Positions 16,597 to 25,276 of a DNA stretch of 64,000 bases are shown one piece after another. This stretch comes from Heterotrichella gracilis (Eukaryota > Sar > Xanthophyceae > Tribonematales > Xanthonemataceae). Position numbers and translations under genes: made by a program. The first letter of the stretch is position 1; each line of letters begins with the position of its first letter. Under the pieces are notes generated by a model. The model worked only from the letters and a program-made list of their open reading frames with translations. It was not told the DNA's origin and ran no database searches. The DNA is taken from assembly GCA_032358255.1 (NCBI GenBank), contig JAULBX010008107.1:54483-118482 (forward strand), in the 5' to 3' direction.

Positions 16597-17736
16597 ATGA
16601 ATACTTTTAGAATTGCTCTCGATAAAAAAATCTCTGAATCTCAAACAAATAATTTTGGTATTGAAAATTACGATGAGTTCAGATTTGGAAAATACGATGA
16701 TTATAGATTTGGAAAATATGATGTTAACTCGACATTTATAAAGAAAATTATTTTTTTTATTAAAAAGGTAGTAAAGAAAATTATAGCTTATAAACCTAAA
16801 CTAACTAATTATCATCATTTTGATATTGAGAAATATGAAACTCGTTTGCAGAAAATATACGAAAACCTAAATGAACAAGGTAAGACCCTAATTGTAGAGT
16901 TAATAGCATATCGTTTACTAGGAGAAAAAAAAGTAAAACTGAGTAAGAATACGAAAGAATTTAAAGAGGCAGTTTTACTAGGAGAAACATTAGAAGACAA
17001 AAATGACACCTACGATCCTAATTTTATGGGTCTTGTATTGAAAAAAGTGGATCTAAATCCAATAGGTTGTGATATTAAATTCTATTTTAGTGGACCAGGT
17101 ATAGCTACTGATTTTATTCTAGAGCAATATACTTACAAGCAAAATGGTAAGACAATTATTCAGGTTGAAAAAGGCGATATAGTAATTGATGCTGGTGCGT
17201 GCTGGGGAGACACTGCATTGTATTTCGCAAATAAAACGGGCGAAAACGGGAAAGTCTTTTCTTTCGATTTTATTCCAGACAACATGAAATTATTTAAGCT
17301 CAACACTTCTTTTAATCCTCACTTAGAAAAAATAATTCAATTGGTTCCCCATCCCTTATCCAACAAAACAGGTGATGTAATTTATTTTAAAGACAACGGG
17401 CCCGCTAGCAGAGTGGAGTTTAGTCCATTTGAAGGGCAAACAGGCACAACCACAACTTTAACTATTGATGATTTTGTAAAACAAAACAATGTAAGTAAAG
17501 TGGATTTTATTAAAATGGATATTGAAAGTGCGGAGCCAGCAGCATTGAGAGGCGCTATTGAAACCATAAAAAAACACAGACCTAAACTTGCGATCGCTTC
17601 ATACCATGGTATTGACGATTTTGTAAATATCCCGAACTGGATTTTAGATCTTGGCTTAGACTATGAGATATTTATTGATCATTTTACAATTCATGCTGAA
17701 GAAACAGTTTGTTTTGCTAAGCCCAAAAAGAAATGA
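16597..17736 (+). CDS. FkbM-family methyltransferase
   Basis: 379 residues. The C-terminal ~220 residues are an FkbM-type SAM methyltransferase (GDIVIDAGACWGDTALYFA as motif I near 190, IDDFVKQNNVSKVDFIKMDIES near 289-310, KLAIASYHG). The N-terminal 130 residues are charged and contain two FGKYD repeats near 27-40, with no known domain. Likely O-methylates a sugar; the acceptor is unknown. The stop overlaps the next ATG (ATGA). The N-terminal extension is unlike the shorter second FkbM gene at 26136. Confidence 0.85.
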   Translation: MNTFRIALDKKISESQTNNFGIENYDEFRFGKYDDYRFGKYDVNSTFIKKIIFFIKKVVKKIIAYKPKLTNYHHFDIEKYETRLQKIYENLNEQGKTLIVELIAYRLLGEKKVKLSKNTKEFKEAVLLGETLEDKNDTYDPNFMGLVLKKVDLNPIGCDIKFYFSGPGIATDFILEQYTYKQNGKTIIQVEKGDIVIDAGACWGDTALYFANKTGENGKVFSFDFIPDNMKLFKLNTSFNPHLEKIIQLVPHPLSNKTGDVIYFKDNGPASRVEFSPFEGQTGTTTTLTIDDFVKQNNVSKVDFIKMDIESAEPAALRGAIETIKKHRPKLAIASYHGIDDFVNIPNWILDLGLDYEIFIDHFTIHAEETVCFAKPKKK

Positions 17737-18806
17737 TAACAGTAACGAAAACATTTTTACCTCCTTTAAAAGAATATGAGATTTACTTAGAAAGGATCTG
17801 GGATAAACAGCATCTCACCAACCGGGGACCGCTAGTAACGGAGTTGGAAGGCAAGCTAAAGGGTTATTTAAATGTTTCGGATGTCATTGTAACAAACAAC
17901 GGCACCATTCCACTTCAAATAGCACTCAAATTATTGGCTGAAAAAGGAGAAGTGATTACAACTCCGTTTTCTTATGTGGCTACAACTTCTGCAATTTTTT
18001 GGGAAAATTGCAGACCGGTTTTTGTGGATATTCATCCTGAATATTTTAGTATTGATGAAACTAAAATTGAAGCCGCTATAACCCCAAATACTACTACTAT
18101 TCTGGCAACGCATGTTTTTGGAAATCCCTGCAACATAGAGGCGATTGAAATAATTGCAAAAAAGCACAACCTAAAAGTAATTTATGACGCTGCACACTGT
18201 TTTGGTGTTAACTATAACTCCCAGTCAATATTTAATTATGGCGATGTAAGTACTTGTAGTTTTCATGCTACAAAATTATTTCATACTGGTGAAGGCGGAG
18301 CTATGTTTTGCAAAGATCCTGAATTATTTAAGAAATTATTTTACAGTCATAATTTCGGGCATAAAAACAATCTGGAATTTTATGGTTTGGGAATTAATGG
18401 AAAGATATCCGAATTACAAGCCGCAATGGGGTTAGCTGTCTTTCCCTACATGGATACCATTATTGAACAGAGAAAAGAAATTGTAAGTGATTACAATTCT
18501 AATTTAGATTTTTCAAAACTGCAGAAAATAAAAATCCGTGGGAACTGTGATTGGAATTACAGTTACTACCCAGTTGTTTTTAAAACTGAGGAAATATTAC
18601 TTCAGGTAGAATCTGCCTTAAACGCAAAAAATATTTTTCCAAGGAGGTACTTTTATCCTTCGCTGAATACTATTGAATATTGTAAAGGAGAATCCATGCC
18701 GGTTGCTGAATCAATTGCTCAACGCATTTTGTGCTTGCCTTTATACGTTGGGCTGCAATCTGACGATTTGAAAAACATATGCGAACTAATTAACAACCAT
18801 TCATAA
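17733..18806 (+). CDS. DegT/DnrJ/EryC1/StrS sugar aminotransferase
   Basis: 357 residues, PLP-dependent enzyme that converts a keto-sugar nucleotide to an amino sugar. Visible are TPFSYVATTSAI (residues 77-88), YDAAHCFG with D152, SFHATKLFHTGEGG with the PLP lysine K181, and the C-terminal PRRYFYP segment typical of the family. It gives the locus an amino sugar, the natural acceptor for the acyl-activation genes that follow. Starts inside the previous gene's stop (4-bp overlap). Confidence 0.93.
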   Translation: MITVTKTFLPPLKEYEIYLERIWDKQHLTNRGPLVTELEGKLKGYLNVSDVIVTNNGTIPLQIALKLLAEKGEVITTPFSYVATTSAIFWENCRPVFVDIHPEYFSIDETKIEAAITPNTTTILATHVFGNPCNIEAIEIIAKKHNLKVIYDAAHCFGVNYNSQSIFNYGDVSTCSFHATKLFHTGEGGAMFCKDPELFKKLFYSHNFGHKNNLEFYGLGINGKISELQAAMGLAVFPYMDTIIEQRKEIVSDYNSNLDFSKLQKIKIRGNCDWNYSYYPVVFKTEEILLQVESALNAKNIFPRRYFYPSLNTIEYCKGESMPVAESIAQRILCLPLYVGLQSDDLKNICELINNHS

Positions 18807-18807
18807 A

Positions 18808-19506
18808 ATGAAGCTGGCTATCATGCAGCCATATCTCTTTCCTTATGTTGGATACTTCCAACTGATAAATGCGATGGATAAGTTTGTGATGTATGACGAC
18901 GTTAATTTTATAAAAAAAGGCTGGATCAACCGAAATAATATTTTAGTAAATAACCAGGCAAGTCTATTCACCATTCCCTTAAAGGAAGCTAGCCAGAATA
19001 AATTAATAAACGAAATTTATTTATCCGAAGATCAAAAATGGCGAGAAAGTCTACTAAAAACAATTTTAATGGCCTACAAGAAAGCTCCGCATTTTAATGA
19101 GGTATTCGTACTACTAGAAAAAATCATAAAGTCTGAAGTAGAAAAAATAGTTGAATTAATTTTAGTCAGTTTTGAAATACTGAACAATTATATTGGAATT
19201 ACCACGCCCTTAGTTGAATCATCATCGATTTACAACGTGTCTGCGTTGAAAGGACAAGAGCGTATATTAGCAATATGTAAAAAAGAAAACGCAAAAGAAT
19301 ACATTAACCCGATTGGTGGACAAGATTTATATTCAAAATCTCTCTTTCAGGAAAACGGAATTAGACTCAATTTTATTAAGACTCATCCCTTAGAGTATCC
19401 ACAATTTGATAAAGAATTTATACCTTGGCTCTCCATTATAGATGTGCTAATGTTTAATAATAAAGAAGAAATAAAATCAATATTATCCCAATACGAATTG
19501 GTTTAA
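18808..19506 (+). CDS. WbqC-family protein
   Basis: 232 residues starting MKLAIMQPYLFPYVGYFQLI, the signature of WbqC-like proteins, with DDVNFIKKGWINRN at about 31-44 and a C-terminal NPIGGQDLY...FLKT-like segment. The biochemical role of the family is not firmly known; members occur in O-antigen loci next to amino-sugar and acyl-transfer genes and are suspected N-acylation or modification factors. One bp after the aminotransferase stop and 14 bp before an acyl carrier protein, consistent with a role in the same module. Confidence 0.88.
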   Translation: MKLAIMQPYLFPYVGYFQLINAMDKFVMYDDVNFIKKGWINRNNILVNNQASLFTIPLKEASQNKLINEIYLSEDQKWRESLLKTILMAYKKAPHFNEVFVLLEKIIKSEVEKIVELILVSFEILNNYIGITTPLVESSSIYNVSALKGQERILAICKKENAKEYINPIGGQDLYSKSLFQENGIRLNFIKTHPLEYPQFDKEFIPWLSIIDVLMFNNKEEIKSILSQYELV

Positions 19507-19520
19507 TCAAAATAAAAAAA

Positions 19521-19748
19521 ATGAAGTTAAAAAAAATTTTAAAGGAGTCTTTCAACGCCAACGAAACTGAATTATCAGATGAAAAAAAACTAATGAGTTT
19601 TCCTGAATGGGATTCAATGGCACATATGTTTTTTATTACAAAACTTGAAGAAGAATACGAAATTGAACTCACAGGAGATGAAATTGCAGGAATGCAAACT
19701 GTAGGTGATATAAAAAATGTTATTATTTCCAAAAGTAAAGAATTGTAA
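19521..19748 (+). CDS. Acyl/peptidyl carrier protein
   Basis: 75 residues with the carrier-protein motif EWDSMAHMFF; S32 would carry the phosphopantetheine arm. Acidic helix III residues (EYEIELTGDEI) fit the fold. It differs from a housekeeping AcpP (DSL replaced by DSM, odd N-terminus), and its position just before an SDR and an adenylation enzyme marks it as a dedicated carrier for a sugar side chain. Confidence 0.9.
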   Translation: MKLKKILKESFNANETELSDEKKLMSFPEWDSMAHMFFITKLEEEYEIELTGDEIAGMQTVGDIKNVIISKSKEL

Positions 19749-19750
19749 GA

Positions 19751-20497
19751 ATGAATATTTCAGATTCAAAAATAATTATTACTGGTGGAGCGAGGGGCAT
19801 TGGAAATTTTCTAGCTACACAATTGGCTCTTGAAGCAAAGAAAATCTTTGTGATAGATAATAATCAGGAATTGCTGGATCAGATTTTTCTCAAAGAAAAT
19901 ATGAGTGTCAACTTTTGTGATATTACAAATCCGGAGGCCGTACATAAAACAATTAAAAAAATATTTGACGAAGAGGGCGGCGCAAATGTTTGTATTAACA
20001 ACGCTGGAATTATTCACAGCGAACCGTTAATCAATCTCTTGTCTCGTCCTGATAAGAAGCACAACTTAAGTAACTGGCGAAAAGTTATCGATGTAAACCT
20101 TAATTCTGTTTTTTATGTCAGCTCAAATTTTGCCGATCAGCTTGTTTCTAAAAAAGAGAAGGGATTAATTATTAATGTAAGTTCCATTGCGGCGCAGGGG
20201 AATATCGGGCAGTCTGCCTATTCTGCGTCCAAGGCGGCCGTTGAGGCATTGACAAAAACCTGGAGTAAAGAATTAGGTATGTTCAAGATAAGATGCGCTT
20301 GTATTGCTCCTGGGTTCTTTAATACTCCTTCAACAAAAGAAAGTTTAAACGACCACACACTTGAAAAATGGAAAAAAAGTGTGCCGATTGGGAGACTTGG
20401 TGAATTGCAGGAATTACTTTCTGCTGCAAAATTTATTATAGAAAATGACTACTATAATGGAAAGGTTTTAGCAATAGACGGTGGTCTTAGCATATAA
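19751..20497 (+). CDS. Short-chain dehydrogenase/reductase (carrier-linked?)
   Basis: 248 residues, classical SDR: TGGARGIG (11-18) for NAD(P), NNAG (83-86), catalytic S144/S145, Y157, K161, and a PGF segment afterwards. FabG-like size. Two bp after the carrier-protein gene and one bp before the adenylation gene, it could reduce a keto group on a carrier-bound acyl chain, or act on a sugar nucleotide. The sequence alone does not decide. Confidence 0.92.
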   Translation: MNISDSKIIITGGARGIGNFLATQLALEAKKIFVIDNNQELLDQIFLKENMSVNFCDITNPEAVHKTIKKIFDEEGGANVCINNAGIIHSEPLINLLSRPDKKHNLSNWRKVIDVNLNSVFYVSSNFADQLVSKKEKGLIINVSSIAAQGNIGQSAYSASKAAVEALTKTWSKELGMFKIRCACIAPGFFNTPSTKESLNDHTLEKWKKSVPIGRLGELQELLSAAKFIIENDYYNGKVLAIDGGLSI

Positions 20498-20498
20498 C

Positions 20499-22058
20499 AT
20501 GACAACCAAACCAGCATATAATTATAACTTAGGTCTGGCTTTTTACTCTGTCGCTTTAGCGAATGCAAACAAAGTAGCTTTGCGTTTTCCAGACGGATCA
20601 GAAGTAAATTATAAGTACTTAAATAATTTATCTAATCAAATTGCTCGGTTCATTTTGTCAAAGGGAATAGTGAGTGGACAAGTTATTGCAATTTTTAATA
20701 ACAAATCAGTCTATGGTTATTCATTAATGCTTGCGTGCCTCAAGACAGGGATAATTTATACTAACCTTGATAATAATAGTCCTTGGGCAAGAATAGAAAA
20801 AATTCTCAATAACTGTGAGCCATCCTTAGTTTGTTTTGATGATACAGCTTTGCATTTTAAAGAAATTCTTGGAAATACAAACAGTGATGTGGCTGTTTTA
20901 AATATTCCTTCAGAAGAAACAAGAGCGGAGGTTGATAAATTTTCTAAAGAGAATTTAACAGAAACAACCTCCATACATGGAGGCACACCTGCATATATTA
21001 TGTTTACATCTGGTTCAACTGGTTTTCCTAAGGGAGCAGTAATGAGTCATTCTAATCTTCTTAATTTTGTTCAATGGTCGCAACAAACATTTGGCATTAC
21101 AAACAATGATGTATTCACGAATGTTAATCCGATCTATTTCGATAATTCTGTTTTTGATTTTTATTCTTCGGTGTTTAACGGTGCCATTTTGGTACCCATT
21201 AATCAGAATATTGCCAAAGACGCAAAAGCCCTGGTAAAAGCCATAAATGATTCACGCTGTACGATTTGGTTTTCAGTCCCTTCTCTTTTAGTATACTTGC
21301 TAACGAACAGAGCGTTAACTGCATCTGATTTTGCAAGCATTAAAAGTATTTCTTTTGGCGGGGAAGGATTTCCTAAAAATAAACTCAAACAATTGTACAC
21401 TCTTTTTGGAAATAGGATTAACCTTTTCAATGTTTACGGTCCAACAGAATGTACTTGCATTTGCTCTTCTTATCTTATAAGCGAAAAGGATTTTGAAAAC
21501 ATGAACGAATTGGCTCCTCTCGGATTTGTTGCTCCAAATTTTAGTTACGAGATTCTATCGGAAAATAATGATAACCCAAATGTAGGCGAACTGGCTCTTG
21601 TAGGACCATGTGTTGGATTGGGCTATTTTAATGATGAAGAAAGAACAAGTAAGTCCTTTGTGCAAAACACCTACAAAAAGTTTGTAGAGCGAATGTATAA
21701 AACCGGTGATTTAGTTGAAAGATCTGAAAATGGTCATCTACATTTTAAAGGCAGAGTCGATAATCAGATTAAGCACATGGGTTACCGCATCGAATTAGAG
21801 GAGGTAGAATCCGCATTTAGCTCTTTGGATTATATTAATGAAGTAGCTGTTATTTATGAAAGAATATCTCCTGAACTAGGATTTATAAGAGCTTATGTAA
21901 GTGTAAATAAAGCTATGGAGTCGGAGTCAATCATGCAAGACATTAAGATGCTTTTACCATCCTACATGATTCCTAAAAGTATTACACAAGTATCTTTATT
22001 GCCAAAAAACAGTAATGGTAAAATAGACAGAAATATGCTTAAAGAATTAATAAAATGA
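20499..22058 (+). CDS. Stand-alone adenylation enzyme, amino-acid-activating (DltA-like)
   Basis: 519 residues of an ANL-superfamily adenylation domain. A3 loop FTSGSTGFPKG (169-179), A4 YFDNSVFD with D215 (the aspartate that holds the amino group in amino-acid-activating members), YGPTE, TGDLV, and A10 NGKIDR with K508. It lacks condensation and carrier domains, so its partner is presumably the carrier protein two genes upstream, as DltA pairs with DltC. It would load an amino acid (or hydroxy acid) for transfer to the glycan. Start ATG 20499, one bp after the SDR stop, preferred over GTG at 20481. Confidence 0.88.
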   Translation: MTTKPAYNYNLGLAFYSVALANANKVALRFPDGSEVNYKYLNNLSNQIARFILSKGIVSGQVIAIFNNKSVYGYSLMLACLKTGIIYTNLDNNSPWARIEKILNNCEPSLVCFDDTALHFKEILGNTNSDVAVLNIPSEETRAEVDKFSKENLTETTSIHGGTPAYIMFTSGSTGFPKGAVMSHSNLLNFVQWSQQTFGITNNDVFTNVNPIYFDNSVFDFYSSVFNGAILVPINQNIAKDAKALVKAINDSRCTIWFSVPSLLVYLLTNRALTASDFASIKSISFGGEGFPKNKLKQLYTLFGNRINLFNVYGPTECTCICSSYLISEKDFENMNELAPLGFVAPNFSYEILSENNDNPNVGELALVGPCVGLGYFNDEERTSKSFVQNTYKKFVERMYKTGDLVERSENGHLHFKGRVDNQIKHMGYRIELEEVESAFSSLDYINEVAVIYERISPELGFIRAYVSVNKAMESESIMQDIKMLLPSYMIPKSITQVSLLPKNSNGKIDRNMLKELIK

Positions 22059-22738
22059 AAAAGGAGATTGTCATTTTCGGAACCGGGAAAATTGCTGAGG
22101 TAATTTATTATTATGCCTTGCAGGAATGTGGTTATAAGGTTGTGGCTTTTACAACAGATGCAACCTATATAAAGGAGAAATCCTTCAAAGGATTACCAGT
22201 AATTCCATTTGAGGAAATCGAAAAGAAACACGCTCCCAACAATTTCGATATGTTTGTTGCGGTGGGCTATCATGACATGAATAAATTACGGGAAAAGAAA
22301 TGTAATGAAGCTATACAAAAAGGTTACACACTTATTTCCATTATTAGTCCTTTAGCTAACGTACCTTCTGATCTGATAAATGGTTATAATTGTTTCATTA
22401 TGTCCCCTGCAATTATTCATCCATGCGTGCAATTGGGAAATAATGTCTTTGTTTGGTCAGGGGCTATGGTAGGGCATCACTCAAAAATTGGCGATCATGT
22501 GTGGTTGACCTCTTGCGCAAATATTGGCGGCAATGTGCAAACCGGTAGTAATTCTTTTTTCGCTGTAAACGCCACCGTGGGTCATAGTGTGAAAATTGGA
22601 AAGGATTGTTTTTTAGGTGCTAATACATTGGTTACAAAAGAACTTTTAGATGGGCAGGTTGTGATCTCAGAATCTTCTAAACCTATTAAACTAAATAGTA
22701 AACAATTTTTGCGTTTATCAAGCTTTTCTTCTCTTTAA
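22055..22738 (+). CDS. NeuD/PglD-like left-handed beta-helix sugar acyltransferase
   Basis: 227 residues: N-terminal Rossmann-like domain (IVIFGTGKIAEVIYYYA, FVAVGYHDMNKLR) and a C-terminal hexapeptide-repeat helix (from about residue 110: CVQLGNNVFVWSGAMVGHH, GANTLVTKEL). Such enzymes transfer acetyl from acetyl-CoA, or other acyl groups from CoA or carrier protein, to the amino of UDP-amino sugars. Overlaps the adenylation gene by 4 bp. A prime candidate for delivering the group loaded by the carrier protein. Confidence 0.88.
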   Translation: MKKEIVIFGTGKIAEVIYYYALQECGYKVVAFTTDATYIKEKSFKGLPVIPFEEIEKKHAPNNFDMFVAVGYHDMNKLREKKCNEAIQKGYTLISIISPLANVPSDLINGYNCFIMSPAIIHPCVQLGNNVFVWSGAMVGHHSKIGDHVWLTSCANIGGNVQTGSNSFFAVNATVGHSVKIGKDCFLGANTLVTKELLDGQVVISESSKPIKLNSKQFLRLSSFSSL

Positions 22739-22758
22739 TTAAATATAACCTTAGTAAA

Positions 22759-23301
22759 TTGAATTTCCAAATATCTTCTGAACGTATTTTTTTAAGACCT
22801 CCTACTTTAACGGATGTGCCAAGATTATTTGAACTAATGTCTGATAAAAATCTAACGAAATTTTTGTCATGGGAACCACACATAAATCCGGAAATCACAA
22901 GTACGGTTGTGCAAAGTTTAATGGAAGCTCAAAAAAATGACAAAGGTTATCATTGGTGTGTTTGCATTGATGAAGAAATAATTGGACTTGTATCCTTAAT
23001 TGATTTGAAACGCAAAATAAGAACATGGACAATTAATAGAGCCGAGCTATCCTATTGGATTGGCTGTTCCTATCAAGGAAAGGGATATGCAACCGAGGCA
23101 AGTAAATTAATACTTGATTTTGGTTTTAAGTATCTCGGACTACATAAAATAATTATTGCCCATGCTAACGAAAATTTAGAATCTCAGAAAATTTGTTCAA
23201 AGCTTAATTTTAAATTATATGCTACCGAACACGATGCCTTTCAAAAAAACAATATTTGGCACAATTTACTTTGGTATGAATTAATACAAAATGCAAAATG
23301 A
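22759..23301 (+). CDS. GNAT-family N-acetyltransferase
   Basis: 180 residues, RimJ/RimL-like GNAT: ISSERIFLRPPTLTDVPRLF (5-24), ELSYWIGCSYQGKGYATEA (the pyrophosphate-binding loop G-x-G-x-G/A, near 93-111), KIIIAHANENLESQKICSKLNF. It would N-acetylate an amino sugar or amino acid side chain. The start is TTG at 22759, since the first in-frame ATG (residue 28) would remove the first conserved strand. Its stop overlaps the next ATG by 4 bp. A second acyltransferase in this module. Confidence 0.88.
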   Translation: MNFQISSERIFLRPPTLTDVPRLFELMSDKNLTKFLSWEPHINPEITSTVVQSLMEAQKNDKGYHWCVCIDEEIIGLVSLIDLKRKIRTWTINRAELSYWIGCSYQGKGYATEASKLILDFGFKYLGLHKIIIAHANENLESQKICSKLNFKLYATEHDAFQKNNIWHNLLWYELIQNAK

Positions 23302-24323
23302 AAATAGAAAACTTAGAAAAATACAGATGTCCGGCTTCTGGAGAAAAACTGGAATTTGACAAATCCTTAAAAATCAATGGTGACGAAGCAATTGAAGGAT
23401 TTTTAGTTTCATTAAATTCTAAGAACAGATACCCTTTGGTAGATGGAATCCCTGATTTTACAATATACAGCGAAGTTGAAAAAAACGAGTATGCAGTAAA
23501 CCTATTTAAAAATAAAGCAAAGGAGTACGATAAATATCAGCACTTATCTTTCGAAACATTTTACCAGGATGAAACTGATGTGCGAAATTCAATGATTGAT
23601 AAATTAAATCTTAGTCCCAGAGCTAAAGTCTTAGAAGTTAACGCAGGCACAGGAAGGGATTCCGTTTTAATTTCAAAAAGATTGTCGAAAGAAGGTCTTT
23701 TAAATGTTCAAGATATTTCCCGTGATATGCTTATGTTTTGTAACGAAAAATTAATCACGGCGGAGGTACCTGTGGAAATTCATCAGGGGAATGCGAGTAA
23801 ACTTCCATACGCCGACAATACATTTGATGCTGTATACAGTTTTGGCGGAGTTGGAATGAACACTTATTCTAATAACAAAGAAGCCATAGCTGAAATGGTT
23901 CGGGTAACTAGGTTTGACGGAAGAATTGTTTTTGGTGGATTAAGTCTCGCTCCATGGCTTAGAAATACAAATTTTGCCAAGGTTTTGGTCAATCATAATT
24001 CTCATTATGCTAATGAAATTCTTTTAAATGACCTGCCAATTGAAGCGCGTAATTTAAACCTGAATTGGATTTTATCTGGAGCAGGTTTTGTAGTAGATTT
24101 TACAGTAGGCAAAGGTGAACCCAAAGCGAATTTCGATTATGAAATACCAGGTCCAAGAGGTGGGACACTTTTAACTAGGTATCTTGGTAATTTAGAAGGT
24201 GTAACACTAGAGACAAAAGAATTAGCCATAAAAGCACGGGAGAAGTTAGGAGTTTCAATGCATCAGTGGCTAAATGAACTTATTAAAAAGGAAGCTGAAA
24301 AAGTATTAACGGAAAAAAAATAA
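23298..24323 (+). CDS. SAM-dependent methyltransferase with Trm112-like N-terminus
   Basis: 341 residues. Residues 1-58 resemble the Trm112/UbiE-associated small domain (YRCPASGEKLEF then YPLVDGIPDF) but with only one of the expected cysteines, so probably no zinc. Then a class I methyltransferase: VLEVNAGTGRDSVL (near 111-124), YSFGGVGMNTYS, DGRIVFGG. In glycan loci such proteins methylate sugars or cofactors. Followed 2 bp later by the next gene. Confidence 0.85.
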   Translation: MKIENLEKYRCPASGEKLEFDKSLKINGDEAIEGFLVSLNSKNRYPLVDGIPDFTIYSEVEKNEYAVNLFKNKAKEYDKYQHLSFETFYQDETDVRNSMIDKLNLSPRAKVLEVNAGTGRDSVLISKRLSKEGLLNVQDISRDMLMFCNEKLITAEVPVEIHQGNASKLPYADNTFDAVYSFGGVGMNTYSNNKEAIAEMVRVTRFDGRIVFGGLSLAPWLRNTNFAKVLVNHNSHYANEILLNDLPIEARNLNLNWILSGAGFVVDFTVGKGEPKANFDYEIPGPRGGTLLTRYLGNLEGVTLETKELAIKAREKLGVSMHQWLNELIKKEAEKVLTEKK

Positions 24324-24325
24324 AG

Positions 24326-25276
24326 ATGTTTAAGTGGGAAAAATTAGGACAGGTCTTTAATCCTACAAAGGTAGGTAAGTATGATTGGATGCAGGAGCAA
24401 GCTCAAAATCCATATCCTGTGGATATGGGAAATTATGTAAGAGTTTATTTCAATTGCAGAGGAAAGAGAGATAGTGAAGGGAAAAGTACGAGCTATGCGG
24501 GTTATGTAGATCTGAATAAAAATAATTTTTTTGAAATATTAGACTTAGCTGAGCAGCCTCTTTTACAGCATGGTTCAAAAGGTTCGTTTGATGAGTTTGG
24601 TATAATGGCAGGTGCAGTTACTCTTATTAATAATGAGTTCTATCTATATTATGTTGGCTGGACGAGAATGCTTTCTGTTCCGTATAACTGGACTATAGGC
24701 TTAGCAAAAAGTAGTGACGGTAAAAAATTTACCAGATTCGGAAATGGACCTATTTTGGGAGCAACTTATAGAGAACCTTTTTTACAGGCTGGCTGCTCTT
24801 CTATAATTCAACAGAATGGAGTTTTCCATTTATGGTACACTTCAGGCATCAAATGGATTGATGCTAAGCCAAAACCTGAATCTGTGTATCAGATTATGCA
24901 TGCTTCTTCGCTTGACGGTATTAATTGGGTTCGGAATGGATTTCCGATTATTAAAGAAGTTGTTGAAAATGAAGCGCAAGCTTCTCCTAGTGTAATTGAA
25001 ATGAATGGACGGTGGCACATGTTTTTCAGTTACAGACATTCAGTTGATTTTAGAAATAAGGAAAGAGGTTATAGATTAGGTTATGCATGGTCTGATAATC
25101 TTGAGGAATGGAATAGAGATGACTCTCTAGTTGGATTGCAAGTCTCAGAATCCGGATGGGATTCGGAAATGGTTTGTTACCCAAGTATTATTAAAATCGA
25201 AAACGAAATTTATATTTTTTATTGTGGTAATGATTTTGGAAAAGAAGGTTTTGGTATTGCTAAACTTTTATATTAG
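24326..25276 (+). CDS. Five-bladed beta-propeller glycosidase-like protein
   Basis: 316 residues with blade-type repeats VRVYFNCRGKRDSEG, FYLYYVGWTRM, FHLWYTSG, WHMFFSYRHS and IYIFYCGND, as in GH43/GH68/GH130-like proteins. Conserved acid candidates are in GIMAGAV context (E/D before it) and ENEAQASPSV. No signal peptide, so cytoplasmic; in O-antigen loci related proteins may act as phosphorylases or transferases rather than hydrolases. The substrate is not predictable. TAG stop overlaps the GTG of the next gene. Confidence 0.75.
   Translation: MFKWEKLGQVFNPTKVGKYDWMQEQAQNPYPVDMGNYVRVYFNCRGKRDSEGKSTSYAGYVDLNKNNFFEILDLAEQPLLQHGSKGSFDEFGIMAGAVTLINNEFYLYYVGWTRMLSVPYNWTIGLAKSSDGKKFTRFGNGPILGATYREPFLQAGCSSIIQQNGVFHLWYTSGIKWIDAKPKPESVYQIMHASSLDGINWVRNGFPIIKEVVENEAQASPSVIEMNGRWHMFFSYRHSVDFRNKERGYRLGYAWSDNLEEWNRDDSLVGLQVSESGWDSEMVCYPSIIKIENEIYIFYCGNDFGKEGFGIAKLLY

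Noticed and set aside
18196-18240. Frameshift in the aminotransferase
   Set aside because: The frame is continuous and the PLP lysine, DAAH and C-terminal motifs are all in phase.
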